Positions 1 to 6,879 of a stretch of DNA of 8,060 bases are shown in pieces. The notes under the pieces were generated by a model that had not been told where the DNA came from, made no database searches, and saw nothing but the letters and a program-made list of their open reading frames with translations. The stretch spans positions 1 through 8,060 of the forward strand of contig JAHCKF010000146.1 in assembly GCA_026125925.1 (NCBI GenBank), written 5' to 3'. The first letter of the stretch is position 1, and each line of letters starts with the position of its first letter. This stretch comes from Pseudolabrys sp. GTDB taxonomy: Bacteria > Pseudomonadota > Alphaproteobacteria > Rhizobiales > Xanthobacteraceae. The translations under genes were made by a program, and so were the position numbers.

Positions 1-31
1 ACCCCCCGGACTATCGAGAGGACACGGCGTA

Positions 32-56
32 TGGGTCCCCGCCTTCGCGGGGACGA
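32..56 (+). repeat. Small palindromic intergenic repeat, copy 1
   Basis: An 8-bp perfect inverted repeat has arms GTCCCCGC (35-42) and GCGGGGAC (47-54) around a CTTC loop. The same 25-base unit recurs inverted, with one loop mismatch, at 1248-1272, so the two copies bracket dapE. It lies just past the dapE stop codon and would form a hairpin in the dapE transcript. No T-tract follows in the dapE direction, so it is a repeat rather than a clear intrinsic terminator. The rest of 1-59 shows no gene. Confidence 0.8.
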
Positions 57-59
57 CAG

Positions 60-1220
60 CTAAGCAAAATACCGATCGACGATCTTCCGATAGATCGTCG
101 TCAGCGCGCGCAGGTCGGCGATCGGCACGCGCTCGTCGATCGCATGCATGGTCTGGCCGACCAGGCCGAATTCGACCACCGGGCAATAATGCGTGATGAA
201 GCGCGCGTCGGAGGTGCCGCCGGTGGTCGAGAGCGTCGGTGCGCGGCCGGTGGTCTCCTTCACCGCGTTCGAGACGAGTTCGGTGAACGGCCCGGGCTTC
301 GTGACGAATACGCCGGCATTGGACGGCTGAAACTTGAACTCGAATTTGATCTTGCCGCCTGCGGCCTTCTCGGCGCGCTGCTGCAGCAACGCCTTCAGCG
401 AGTCGAGCGTGTGGCAGTCGTTGAAGCGGATGTTGAACATCGCGCTGGCCTGGCCCGGAATAAGGTTGACGGTCTTGTTGCCGACATCGACCGAGACGAA
501 CTCCAGGTTCGACGGCTGGAAGTTGGCGTTGCCATTGTCGAGCGGCTCGGAGAGCAGGGCGTCGATCAGCTTGACGATGCCGCGTACCGGATTGTCGGCG
601 CGCTGCGGATAGGCGACGTGACCCTGCTTGCCGGTGACGATCAGGTGGCCGTTGAGCGAGCCGCGGCGGCCGATCTTGATGGTGTCGCCCATGTCCTCCT
701 GATTGCTCGGTTCGCCGAGAATGCAATGGTCGAATTTTTCGCCCATATCGGCGACCCATTGCAGCAGCTTCGGCGTGCCGTTGACGGCGATGCTTTCCTC
801 GTCGCCGGTGATCAGGAACGAGATCGAACCCTTCTTCGGCTTGCCGCCATTGGCGGCGAGATGGTCGAGCACGGCGGCAACGGCGCAGGCAATCCCGCCT
901 TTCATGTCGACGGCGCCGCGGCCGTAGAGCTCACCATTGGCGACCTCGCCGCCGAAGGGAGGATGGGTCCAGGCCTTTTCATCGCCGGTCGGCACCACGT
1001 CGGTATGGCCGGCGAAGGTCAGATGCGGCGCTTCGGTGCCGATGCGGGCGTAGAAGTTCTCGACGTCGTCAGTGCCGGGCTCGGAAAACACCTTGCGGTG
1101 CACGGTGAACCCGGCGGCCCTCAGCGTCGTCTCGAGGTAGCTCAGCGCACCACCTTCCGCCGGCGTTACCGACGGACAGCGGATGAGTTCGCGGGTAATG
1201 GCAACGGGATCGGCGGACAT
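60..1220 (-). CDS. dapE: Succinyl-diaminopimelate desuccinylase DapE
   Basis: This cytoplasmic di-zinc M20-family amidohydrolase splits N-succinyl-LL-2,6-diaminopimelate into LL-diaminopimelate and succinate, a late step of lysine and peptidoglycan precursor synthesis. It has 386 residues, normal for the family. Visible motifs in order are [10 protein letters not shown] (H72 metal ligand, D74), [10 protein letters not shown] (D105 bridging ligand), ITGDEES (E141 general base, E142 ligand), LGEPSN (E170 ligand), and the C-terminal MHAIDERVP (H359 ligand). The ATG at 1220 opens the conserved [24 protein letters not shown] N-terminus. The frame stays open to a TTG at 1259, but that extension is repeat-derived. 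No good Shine-Dalgarno precedes the ATG, so translation may depend on an A-rich leader or on coupling. It lies downstream of dapD on the same strand, 137 bp away, probably in one transcript. Confidence 0.97.
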   Translation of the reverse strand: MSADPVAITRELIRCPSVTPAEGGALSYLETTLRAAGFTVHRKVFSEPGTDDVENFYARIGTEAPHLTFAGHTDVVPTGDEKAWTHPPFGGEVANGELYGRGAVDMKGGIACAVAAVLDHLAANGGKPKKGSISFLITGDEESIAVNGTPKLLQWVADMGEKFDHCILGEPSNQEDMGDTIKIGRRGSLNGHLIVTGKQGHVAYPQRADNPVRGIVKLIDALLSEPLDNGNANFQPSNLEFVSVDVGNKTVNLIPGQASAMFNIRFNDCHTLDSLKALLQQRAEKAAGGKIKFEFKFQPSNAGVFVTKPGPFTELVSNAVKETTGRAPTLSTTGGTSDARFITHYCPVVEFGLVGQTMHAIDERVPIADLRALTTIYRKIVDRYFA

Positions 1221-1247
1221 TATTGGCTCAGGCTTTCGTTTTTCCGC

Positions 1248-1272
1248 TCGTCCCCGCAAAGGCGGGGACCCA
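1248..1272 (-). repeat. Small palindromic intergenic repeat, copy 2 (inverted)
   Basis: Arms GTCCCCGC (1250-1257) and GCGGGGAC (1262-1269) flank an AAAG loop. The reverse complement matches 24 of 25 bases of the copy at 32-56, including the flanking TGG and GA. It lies in the dapD-dapE gap and would be transcribed as a hairpin between the two genes, about 28 bases upstream of the dapE start codon. Confidence 0.8.
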
Positions 1273-1306
1273 GAAGGCTACAACCGATGGCGTCGATTTG
1301 TCGCCC

Positions 1307-1331
1307 TGGATTCCCGCCTTCGCGGGAATGA
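1307..1331 (+). repeat. Small palindromic intergenic repeat, variant arm type
   Basis: An 8-bp perfect inverted repeat has arms ATTCCCGC (1310-1317) and GCGGGAAT (1322-1329) around the same CTTC loop as copy 1. Relative to the GTCCCCGC type, two arm bases differ and both partners have changed to match, so pairing is kept. Together with copy 2 it forms a small repeat cluster between dapD and dapE. Repeats with this TTCCCGC-CTTC core are common between genes in Bradyrhizobium-like genomes (from memory, not searched). Confidence 0.75.
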
Positions 1332-1357
1332 GCGGAGTACGGGGCGGGCGCGATCGA

Positions 1358-2215
<858 letters not shown>

Positions 2216-2246
2216 GACGACCCCGACGTTTAAACTGACGGCCCGG

Positions 2247-2275
2247 TTTGTCGGGGGCGGGGCGGGGGATGTCAA
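2247..2275 (-). promoter_or_regulatory. Candidate sigma-70 promoter for dapD
   Basis: On the minus strand a perfect TTGACA -35 hexamer (2270-2275) stands 17 bases before GACAAA (2247-2252), which matches the -10 consensus at only three positions. The start point would be near 2240, giving a leader of about 25 bases before the dapD ATG. The -35 and spacing are good and the -10 is weak. It lies in the 106-bp divergent gap with the HupE-like gene. Confidence 0.45.
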
Positions 2276-2282
2276 GCGAGGC

Positions 2283-2306
2283 GGGAGCCGCTACTCTGCG
2301 GCACCC
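2283..2306 (+). promoter_or_regulatory. Small hairpin before the HupE-like gene
   Basis: GCCGC (2287-2291) and GCGGC (2298-2302) pair around a six-base loop. GGG (2283-2285) and CCC (2304-2306) extend the stem beyond one A/A mismatch. The hairpin ends five bases before the AGGAG ribosome-binding site at 2311-2315, so it could tune translation if transcribed. The gap is too short for a known cobalamin riboswitch and I see no riboswitch motif. Confidence 0.3.
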
Positions 2307-2321
2307 CAACAGGAGACCGCC

Positions 2322-2942
2322 GTGCGCCGAAACCTCCGAATTCCGAGCCTGCTGCTCGCCCTCATCGCCGCCGAGCCGGCCCTGGCTCATCACGTCATGG
2401 GCGGCCAGATGCCGGCGACCTTCGCCCAGGGCCTCATGTCGGGGCTCGGCCATCCGGTCATCGGCCTCGATCATTTCGCCGCGGTGGTGGCGGTCGGCTG
2501 CCTCGCCGCCGCGCATGGCAGCGGCACGCGGCTGGCGCTCGGCTACGTGCTGGCGATGATGGCCGGCGTCGCCGTGCATCTGATGGGCGCCAGCCTGCCG
2601 GCCGCCGAGCTGTGGGTGGCGGCCTCGGTGATCGGCCTCGGCGTCGTGCTGCTGGCGCGCCGCGACATGGCCGCCGGCCCGGCGCTGGTATTGTTCGCCG
2701 TGGTCGGCCTGCTGCATGGCTACGCGCTCGGTGAATCGATCTACGGCGCCGAACAGACGCCGCTGGTCGCCTACCTGATCGGCCTCGCCGTCATCCAGGG
2801 CAGCATCGCGCTCGCCGCCATGAGCATCGCGCGCCTTCTCATGCGCCGCATGGCGCAGGCCGCGCCGCTGCGGCTGATCGGCGCCGGCATTGCCGGCGTC
2901 GGCCTGGCGATCCTGGTGCAGCAGCTGGTGCCGGCGGTGTGA
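2322..2942 (+). CDS. HupE/UreJ-family nickel/cobalt transporter
   Basis: This 206-residue inner-membrane protein matches the HupE/UreJ family, secondary permeases linked to nickel or cobalt supply for hydrogenase, urease or cobalamin. A signal peptide (residues 1-22, ending EPALA) precedes an exposed HHVMGGQMP. The family signature HPVIGLDH is at 44-51, a second polar motif LHGYALGE is at 131-138, and about six membrane spans follow. The GTG start at 2322 is set by AGGAG at 2311-2315 with six-base spacing and by the signal peptide. Longer in-frame upstream sequence is antisense to dapD. No hydrogenase, urease or B12 gene is visible, so the metal and client enzyme are unknown. A strong hairpin terminator follows 54 bases after the stop. 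Confidence 0.88.
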   Translation: MRRNLRIPSLLLALIAAEPALAHHVMGGQMPATFAQGLMSGLGHPVIGLDHFAAVVAVGCLAAAHGSGTRLALGYVLAMMAGVAVHLMGASLPAAELWVAASVIGLGVVLLARRDMAAGPALVLFAVVGLLHGYALGESIYGAEQTPLVAYLIGLAVIQGSIALAAMSIARLLMRRMAQAAPLRLIGAGIAGVGLAILVQQLVPAV

Positions 2943-2996
2943 AGATCCGAGTTCCGTGCGGTCACAATAATGCCGCGCGGTTGTTTGATTTGTTGA

Positions 2997-3042
2997 GGCG
3001 CGCCCGCGATGGGTCAGACCCGTCGCGGGCCTCGCCATTTTT
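2997..3042 (+). terminator. Intrinsic-terminator-like hairpin abutting the mscS ribosome-binding site
   Basis: A 13-bp stem (3002-3014 with 3018-3030, one T-G wobble at 3010/3022) has a CAG triloop. It is extended by GGCG (2997-3000) pairing with CGCC (3033-3036) across a small internal loop. TTTTT follows at 3038-3042. This is the classic shape for terminating the HupE-like transcript. The T-tract runs directly into AAGGAGG (3043-3049), the Shine-Dalgarno of the MscS gene, so the same structure is also a 5' leader element for that gene unless it starts inside the hairpin. Confidence 0.75.
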
Positions 3043-3056
3043 AAGGAGGCGGAAGC

Positions 3057-3944
3057 ATGGATGTTCCGAACGTCGAGCAGCTGGGCAACGAGATCTCCGT
3101 GTTCGTGACGCAGCTCACCGCTTGGGCCGCGGTGGCGATCCCGAGCTTCATCGGCGCGCTGATCATGCTGACTGTCGGCTGGTGGTTCGCCAGCCGTGTC
3201 GAGACCGGCCTGCGCAGCCTGCTCGGCCGCCAGCGCCACATCGACCCGACCCTGTCGGGCGTCATCTCGTCGCTGGCGCGCTACACCATCCTCATCCTCG
3301 TCGTCGTCGCCGTGCTCGGCCAGCTCGGCATCCAGACCACCAGCATCATCGCCGCGCTCGGCGCCGCCGGCCTCGCCATCGGCCTTGCCATGCAGGGCAC
3401 CTTGTCGAACATCGCCGCCGGCATGATGCTGCTGTGGCTGCGGCCGTTCCGCGTCGGCGATTACATCGACACCGGCGCGGTCGCCGGCACGGTGAAGGAT
3501 GTCGGCCTGTTCGCCAGCGAACTGCATTCCTGGGACGGCATCTATCTGTTCGTGCCGAATTCCGAGTTGTGGAACAAGCGCATCATCAATTATTCGCGGC
3601 TGCCGACGCGGCTGGTCGATCTGAAATTCGGCATCGACTATGGCGACGACCCGCAGCGAGGCCAGCAGATCCTGCTCGACCTCGCCAACAATAATCCGAT
3701 GGTGCTGAAGCTTCCGTCGGAGCCGATGACCTTCGTCGATGAGCTCGGCGACAGCGCGGTGGTGCTGCGGCTGCGCTGCTGGGTTGCCAACGTCAATTAC
3801 TGGACCGTGCTGCGCGCGCTGACCGAGCAGGGCAAGGCCGCGCTCGAAGGCGCCGGCTTCACCATTCCGTTCCCGCAGCGCCAGTTGCGCTACGTCGGCC
3901 CTCCGATCGCGCCGACCGGCAATGACGACAAGAGCGCCGCGTAA
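3057..3944 (+). CDS. MscS-family small-conductance mechanosensitive channel
   Basis: This homoheptameric inner-membrane channel opens under membrane tension and releases solutes on osmotic downshock. Its 295 residues are close to E. coli MscS. It has TM1 about 22-45, TM2 about 72-92 and TM3 about 97-128. TM3 carries the pore-lining Gly/Ala pattern AALGAAGLAIGLAMQGTLSN and then the LRPFRVGDYI linker that enters the beta domain. VPNSELWNKRIINYSR (166-181) and the carboxy-terminal GFTIPFPQR (267-275) are further family signatures. The ATG at 3057 has an excellent AAGGAGG seven bases upstream. It stands between a terminator-like hairpin and the DUF1989 gene, with no sign of shared function. Assignment to the family is firm, and a specific symbol is not justified among paralogues. 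Confidence 0.95.
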   Translation: MDVPNVEQLGNEISVFVTQLTAWAAVAIPSFIGALIMLTVGWWFASRVETGLRSLLGRQRHIDPTLSGVISSLARYTILILVVVAVLGQLGIQTTSIIAALGAAGLAIGLAMQGTLSNIAAGMMLLWLRPFRVGDYIDTGAVAGTVKDVGLFASELHSWDGIYLFVPNSELWNKRIINYSRLPTRLVDLKFGIDYGDDPQRGQQILLDLANNNPMVLKLPSEPMTFVDELGDSAVVLRLRCWVANVNYWTVLRALTEQGKAALEGAGFTIPFPQRQLRYVGPPIAPTGNDDKSAA

Positions 3945-3949
3945 CACCA

Positions 3950-3979
3950 TTGCCGCTTGTCGCGGCGCGGCGTTATAAG
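3950..3979 (+). promoter_or_regulatory. Candidate promoter for a leaderless DUF1989 transcript
   Basis: TTGCCG (3950-3955) is followed after 18 bases by TATAAG (3974-3979), which matches five of six -10 positions. Only seven bases then separate the -10 from the ATG at 3987, so transcription should begin at or within a base or two of the start codon. No Shine-Dalgarno is present, consistent with a leaderless mRNA. A 5-bp inverted repeat (3968-3972 with 3980-3984) brackets the -10. Confidence 0.6.
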
Positions 3980-3986
3980 CGCCGGC

Positions 3987-4640
3987 ATGCAAACCGGCAC
4001 ACCGATCGAAATCCCCGCGCGTCACGGCAAGGCGCTCAAGCTCGACAAGGGCCAGGCCGTGCGCCTCATCAATACGCACGGCACCCAGGTCGTCGATTGC
4101 TGGGCCTGGAACGCCGCCGACCTGACCGATCACATGAGCATGGAGGCGACGCGCGTCTGGCTGCAACGCCTCAATCCGGTGGTCGGCGACACCTTCGTCA
4201 CAGCGAAGCGCAATCCGATCCTGACCATCGTCGAGGACACCTCGCCGGGCGTGCACGACACCTTCATGGCGGCCTGCGACAGGCACCGCTACGAGCGCCT
4301 CGGCGTCAAGGAGTATCACCGCAACTGCCTCGACAACATGTTCGAGGGCATGCGGGAACTTGGGCTGGAGCCGCCGATGCCGATCCTCGCCTCGTTCAAC
4401 GTGTTCATGAACATCGCCGTCCAGAGCGACGGCCGCACGCTCCATACCGGACCGGTCGTCACCAAGGCCGGCGATTACATCACTTTGCGCGCCGATATGG
4501 ACTGCTACGTCGCCTTTTCCGCCTGCCCGCAGGACATCGTCAAGATCCAGGGCGAGGCCGGCGTGCCGCGCGCGGCGCATTATGTGGTGCTGGATCAGGG
4601 CTTCCCGTCACCGCCGCCGCGCGCCACCTGGGTGCCCTGA
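3987..4640 (+). CDS. DUF1989 / urea-carboxylase-associated family protein
   Basis: This 217-residue soluble protein belongs to DUF1989. The best-studied members, long annotated as urea-carboxylase-associated proteins, form the CgdA/CgdB carboxyguanidine deiminase of guanidine use. Family features visible are GTQVVDCWAW (32-41), SMEATR (51-56), HDTFMAACD (90-98), YHRNCLDNM (110-118), SFNVFMNI (136-143) and GDYITLRADMDCYVAFSACP (162-181). The spaced His, Cys and Asp residues could bind a metal or form an active site (inference). No partner subunit and no carboxylase gene is in view, so it may act on another substrate. The ATG at 3987 is preferred over the in-frame TTG at 3957 because the -10 box would fall inside the longer version. 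It is followed 69 bp later by a solute-binding protein on the same strand. Confidence 0.88.
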   Translation: MQTGTPIEIPARHGKALKLDKGQAVRLINTHGTQVVDCWAWNAADLTDHMSMEATRVWLQRLNPVVGDTFVTAKRNPILTIVEDTSPGVHDTFMAACDRHRYERLGVKEYHRNCLDNMFEGMRELGLEPPMPILASFNVFMNIAVQSDGRTLHTGPVVTKAGDYITLRADMDCYVAFSACPQDIVKIQGEAGVPRAAHYVVLDQGFPSPPPRATWVP

Positions 4641-4648
4641 CGCATTGA

Positions 4649-4664
4649 TGGCACGGTAATTGCT
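4649..4664 (+). promoter_or_regulatory. Sigma-54 (RpoN) promoter
   Basis: TGGCACGGTAATTGCT matches the sigma-54 core TGGCACG-N4-TTGCW at every defined base. The -24 GG is at 4650-4651 and the -12 GC at 4662-4663, with exactly ten bases between. The expected start is about 4675, leaving a leader of about 35 bases that contains GAGGAG (4696-4701) ahead of the ATG at 4710. The site is nine bases past the DUF1989 stop, in the only position that makes sense for driving the solute-binding protein. An enhancer-binding activator such as NtrC would be required; I found no convincing activator site. Confidence 0.88.
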
Positions 4665-4669
4665 CCAAA

Positions 4670-4694
4670 CTTGGGCAGCTTTTGTTGTCCCAAG
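4670..4694 (+). repeat. Inverted repeat across the predicted sigma-54 start point
   Basis: CTTGGG (4670-4675) and CCCAAG (4689-4694) are perfect complements separated by 13 bases. The left arm ends at the predicted sigma-54 start point, and the right arm ends two bases before the GAGGAG ribosome-binding site. As DNA it could be an operator; as RNA it would be only partly transcribed from that start. Six-base arms can arise by chance. Confidence 0.3.
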
Positions 4695-4709
4695 CGAGGA
4701 GTGGTTTTC

Positions 4710-5489
4710 ATGTCGTTTTTTCGTGCAGTGGCTGCCGGTTTATTGGGCGTCGCTTTGCTGTCGGGCGCCGCGCACGCGGACGCTCTCAGTGACATCGTCA
4801 AGGCCAAGGTCATCAAGGTCGCGGTGCCGCAGGATTTCGCGCCGTTCGGCTCGGCCGGCCCCGACCTCAAGCCGCAAGGTCTCGATGTCGACATGGCGAA
4901 TTACATTGCGGAACAGCTCGGCGTGAAGGCCGAGATCATCGCCGTCACCTCGGCGAACCGCATTCCCTATTTGCAGACCAAGAAGGCCGATCTCGTCATC
5001 TCCTCGCTCGGCAAGAACGCCGAGCGCGAGAAGGTCATCGACTTTTCGGTTCCCTATGCGCCGTTCTTCTCCGGCGTGTTCGGAACCAAGGACATCGCGG
5101 TCGCCAAGGTTGCCGATCTCGCCGGCAAGACCATCGGCGCGACGCGCGGCGCGATCGAGGAGCAGGAGATCACCAAGGACGCGCCGAAGGACACCACCAT
5201 CAAGCGCTTCGAGGACAACAACGCGACCATCGCCGCCTTCGTCTCCGGTCAGGTCGATCTGATCGCCACCGGCAACGTCGTTGCCGCCGCGATCACCGAG
5301 AAGAACCCGTCGCGCCCGGCGGTGACCAAATTCATCATGAAGGATTCGCCCTGCTATGTCGGCCTCAACAAGGATGAGCCGGCGCTGAAGGCCAAGGTGA
5401 ACGAGATCATCGAGAAGGCCAAGAAGGACGGTACGCTCAACAAGTTCTCCGAGAAGTGGCTGAAGAACCCGCTGCCGGCGAGTTTTTGA
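4710..5489 (+). CDS. ABC transporter periplasmic solute-binding protein, family 3
   Basis: This secreted receptor of the polar amino acid class (SBP_bac_3 fold) delivers a small solute to an inner-membrane ABC permease. The 259 residues begin with a Sec signal peptide (1-23, cleavage after GAAHA). Domain-1 signature GLDVDMANYIAEQLGVKAE starts at 57, NRIPYLQTKKADLVIS at 83-98, and EREKVIDFSVPY at 105-116 is the usual ligand-pocket segment. A second lobe follows (about 125-205) and the chain closes with GTLNKFSEKWLKNPLP. The ATG at 4710 is fixed by GAGGAG eight bases upstream and by the signal peptide. A sigma-54 promoter precedes it, suggesting nitrogen-status control. No permease or ATPase gene follows, since the next gene is convergent, so it is an orphan receptor here. 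Ligand unknown. Confidence 0.93.
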   Translation: MSFFRAVAAGLLGVALLSGAAHADALSDIVKAKVIKVAVPQDFAPFGSAGPDLKPQGLDVDMANYIAEQLGVKAEIIAVTSANRIPYLQTKKADLVISSLGKNAEREKVIDFSVPYAPFFSGVFGTKDIAVAKVADLAGKTIGATRGAIEEQEITKDAPKDTTIKRFEDNNATIAAFVSGQVDLIATGNVVAAAITEKNPSRPAVTKFIMKDSPCYVGLNKDEPALKAKVNEIIEKAKKDGTLNKFSEKWLKNPLPASF

Positions 5490-5510
5490 GTTCTTCCTTG
5501 TCCACCCACC

Positions 5511-5615
5511 CTGTCATGGCCGGGCTTGACCCGGCCATCCCGCTTAGGGACGCACAATGCCCACCTAAGCGGGATCACCGGGTCTCGCGCCTTCGGCGCG
5601 GCCCGGTGATGACAG
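5511..5615. repeat. 105-bp four-way-junction palindromic element
   Basis: Four perfect stems abut with no unpaired base at the junction. The outer stem is CTGTCAT (5511-5517) with ATGACAG (5609-5615). Hairpin 1 is GGCCGGG (5518-5524) with CCCGGCC (5530-5536). Hairpin 2 is ATCCCGCTTAGG (5537-5548) with CCTAAGCGGGAT (5564-5575). Hairpin 3 is CACCGGG (5576-5582) with CCCGGTG (5602-5608), holding an inner CGCGCC/GGCGCG stem (5586-5591, 5595-5600). It sits in the 133-bp gap between convergent genes, where a two-way terminator would be useful, although T-tracts are lacking. Single arms resemble repeats I recall from Bradyrhizobium-type genomes. It is probably a mobile non-coding repeat. Confidence 0.85.
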
Positions 5616-5622
5616 CAGAATC

Positions 5623-6802
5623 TTACGCGCGCGCAGCTCTTGCCGAATTTGGTTGCGCCTGCCCTAGCTCTCTCAAAATCTCCTCATTGTGCTGCCCGAG
5701 CGTCGGCGGCGGCGTGTCGATGCGCGGGCCGCCGTGGGCAAACATGAACGGCGAAACCGGCACGCCATAGCCGCCGTTGACGCCGTTGCCGCCCGCGTGG
5801 CGGTGGATCACGCCGCGGCTTGCGATCTGCGGATCGGCCAACGCTTCGCCCATGGTGCGCACGCGCGCCGCCGGCACGTGGTTGGCCTGCAGGAACGTCT
5901 CCCACTCGTCCGCGGTGCGCGTCGGCATGATCTCCTCCAGCACCGCGATCTCGCGGGCGTGGTCGGCCTCGCGCTCGTCGTTCGTCTTCTTGATCATGTC
6001 CGGGCGGCCGAGCAGCCTCCACAGCCGCGCCTGCTGGCGGATGTTGGAGGCGCCAAGCATCACCAGTCCGTCCTTGGCCTGGAACGCGCCGTTGGTGGCG
6101 TGCGGATGGCGGTTGCCGTGGGGCTTGGGATGCACGCCGTTGCGCAGATAGCCGGTGACGAGCGAACTCATCAGGATCGTGGCGACGTCCAGCATCGCCA
6201 TGTCGACGCGCTGGCCCTGGCCGGTCTTCTCGCGCTGGAACAGCGCGGCGGAGAGCGCGAACGCGCCCGACATGCCGGTGGCGTAGTCGATCACGGGCGA
6301 ACCGAGCTTCACCGGATTGACCTCCCGGGTGCCGGTCATCGCCATGATGCCGGAGGTCGCCTGGATGACGTGGTCGTAGGCGGTCTGCTCGCGCCGCGGC
6401 CCGCCTTGCCCGAAGGCCGAAAACGAGGCGTAGATCAGCCGCGGGTTGATCTTCGACAAATCCTCGTAGCCGAGCCCCAGCGCCTCGAACGCGCCGGGCC
6501 GGTAGTTCTCCACGAACACGTCGGCGGTCGCGACCAGTTTTTTTCAGCACTTCGCGGTCGGCTTCCTTTTTCAAGTCGAGCGCGATCGAGCGCTTGTTGG
6601 AGGCTTGCGTCAGGAACGACGTGCCCATGCCGGCATGGTTGAGCGCCTTGTCGGTGCCACCGCCGCGGCTCTGGTCGGGGTCGTTCGGGTCCTCGACCTT
6701 GATCACGTCGGCGCCCAGCACGGCGAGCTGATAGGCCGCGAACGGCCCCGCCAGCTCGTGGGTCACGTCGATCACCCGGATGCCTTCGAACGGCCGCGTC
6801 AT
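5623..6802 (-). pseudogene. CaiB/BaiF family III CoA-transferase, frameshifted
   Basis: Family III enzymes move CoA between carboxylic acids through an aspartyl intermediate. The first frame starts at ATG 6802 (AGGAG at 6809-6813, six-base spacing) and gives the normal N-terminus FEGIRVIDVTHELAGPFAAY, GADVIKVEDP and NKRSIALDLKKEADREVLKK (to residue 88). At the A7 run (plus-strand T7, 6538-6544) that frame leaves homology. Removing one A restores LVATADVFVENYRPGAFEALG and the rest, for 392 residues, a normal length. The presumed catalytic Asp is D172 in VIDYATGMSGA, downstream of the shift. The rest of the protein is intact up to TAA at 5623-5625. A single homopolymer indel with no other decay suggests a recent mutation or a sequencing error rather than an old pseudogene. 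Substrate unknown. Confidence 0.88.
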
Positions 6803-6879
6803 TTCAAGCTCCTGTTTCCCTTGGGCGGGCGCCGCGGCAACCTAGCGCGGATCGCGGCACGCCTCCAACCGTGACGCAC

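Noticed and set aside
1221..1259. N-terminal extension of DapE from the TTG at 1259
   Set aside because: The extra 13 residues are encoded partly by the palindromic repeat and do not resemble DapE N-termini; the ATG at 1220 fits the family.
2216..2321. Cobalamin or nickel riboswitch before the HupE-like gene
   Set aside because: The whole gap is 106 bases and lacks a B12-box or NiCo-type conserved core; only one small hairpin is visible.
4575..4591. NtrC-like half-site TGGTGC upstream of the sigma-54 promoter
   Set aside because: Only the right half matches. The left half shows no match to TGCAC at the required spacing, and the sequence is inside coding DNA.
5511..5615. Cloverleaf fold read as a tRNA
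   Set aside because: The outer stem is 7 bp like an acceptor arm, but arm lengths, the 15-base loop and lack of T-loop and D-loop consensus bases exclude a tRNA.
6535..6550. Programmed -1 ribosomal frameshift in the CoA-transferase
   Set aside because: The correction needed is +1 (skip one A). The reading frame splits the run as AAA AAA ACT after a G, so it does not present the A AAA AAC slippery heptamer in frame.
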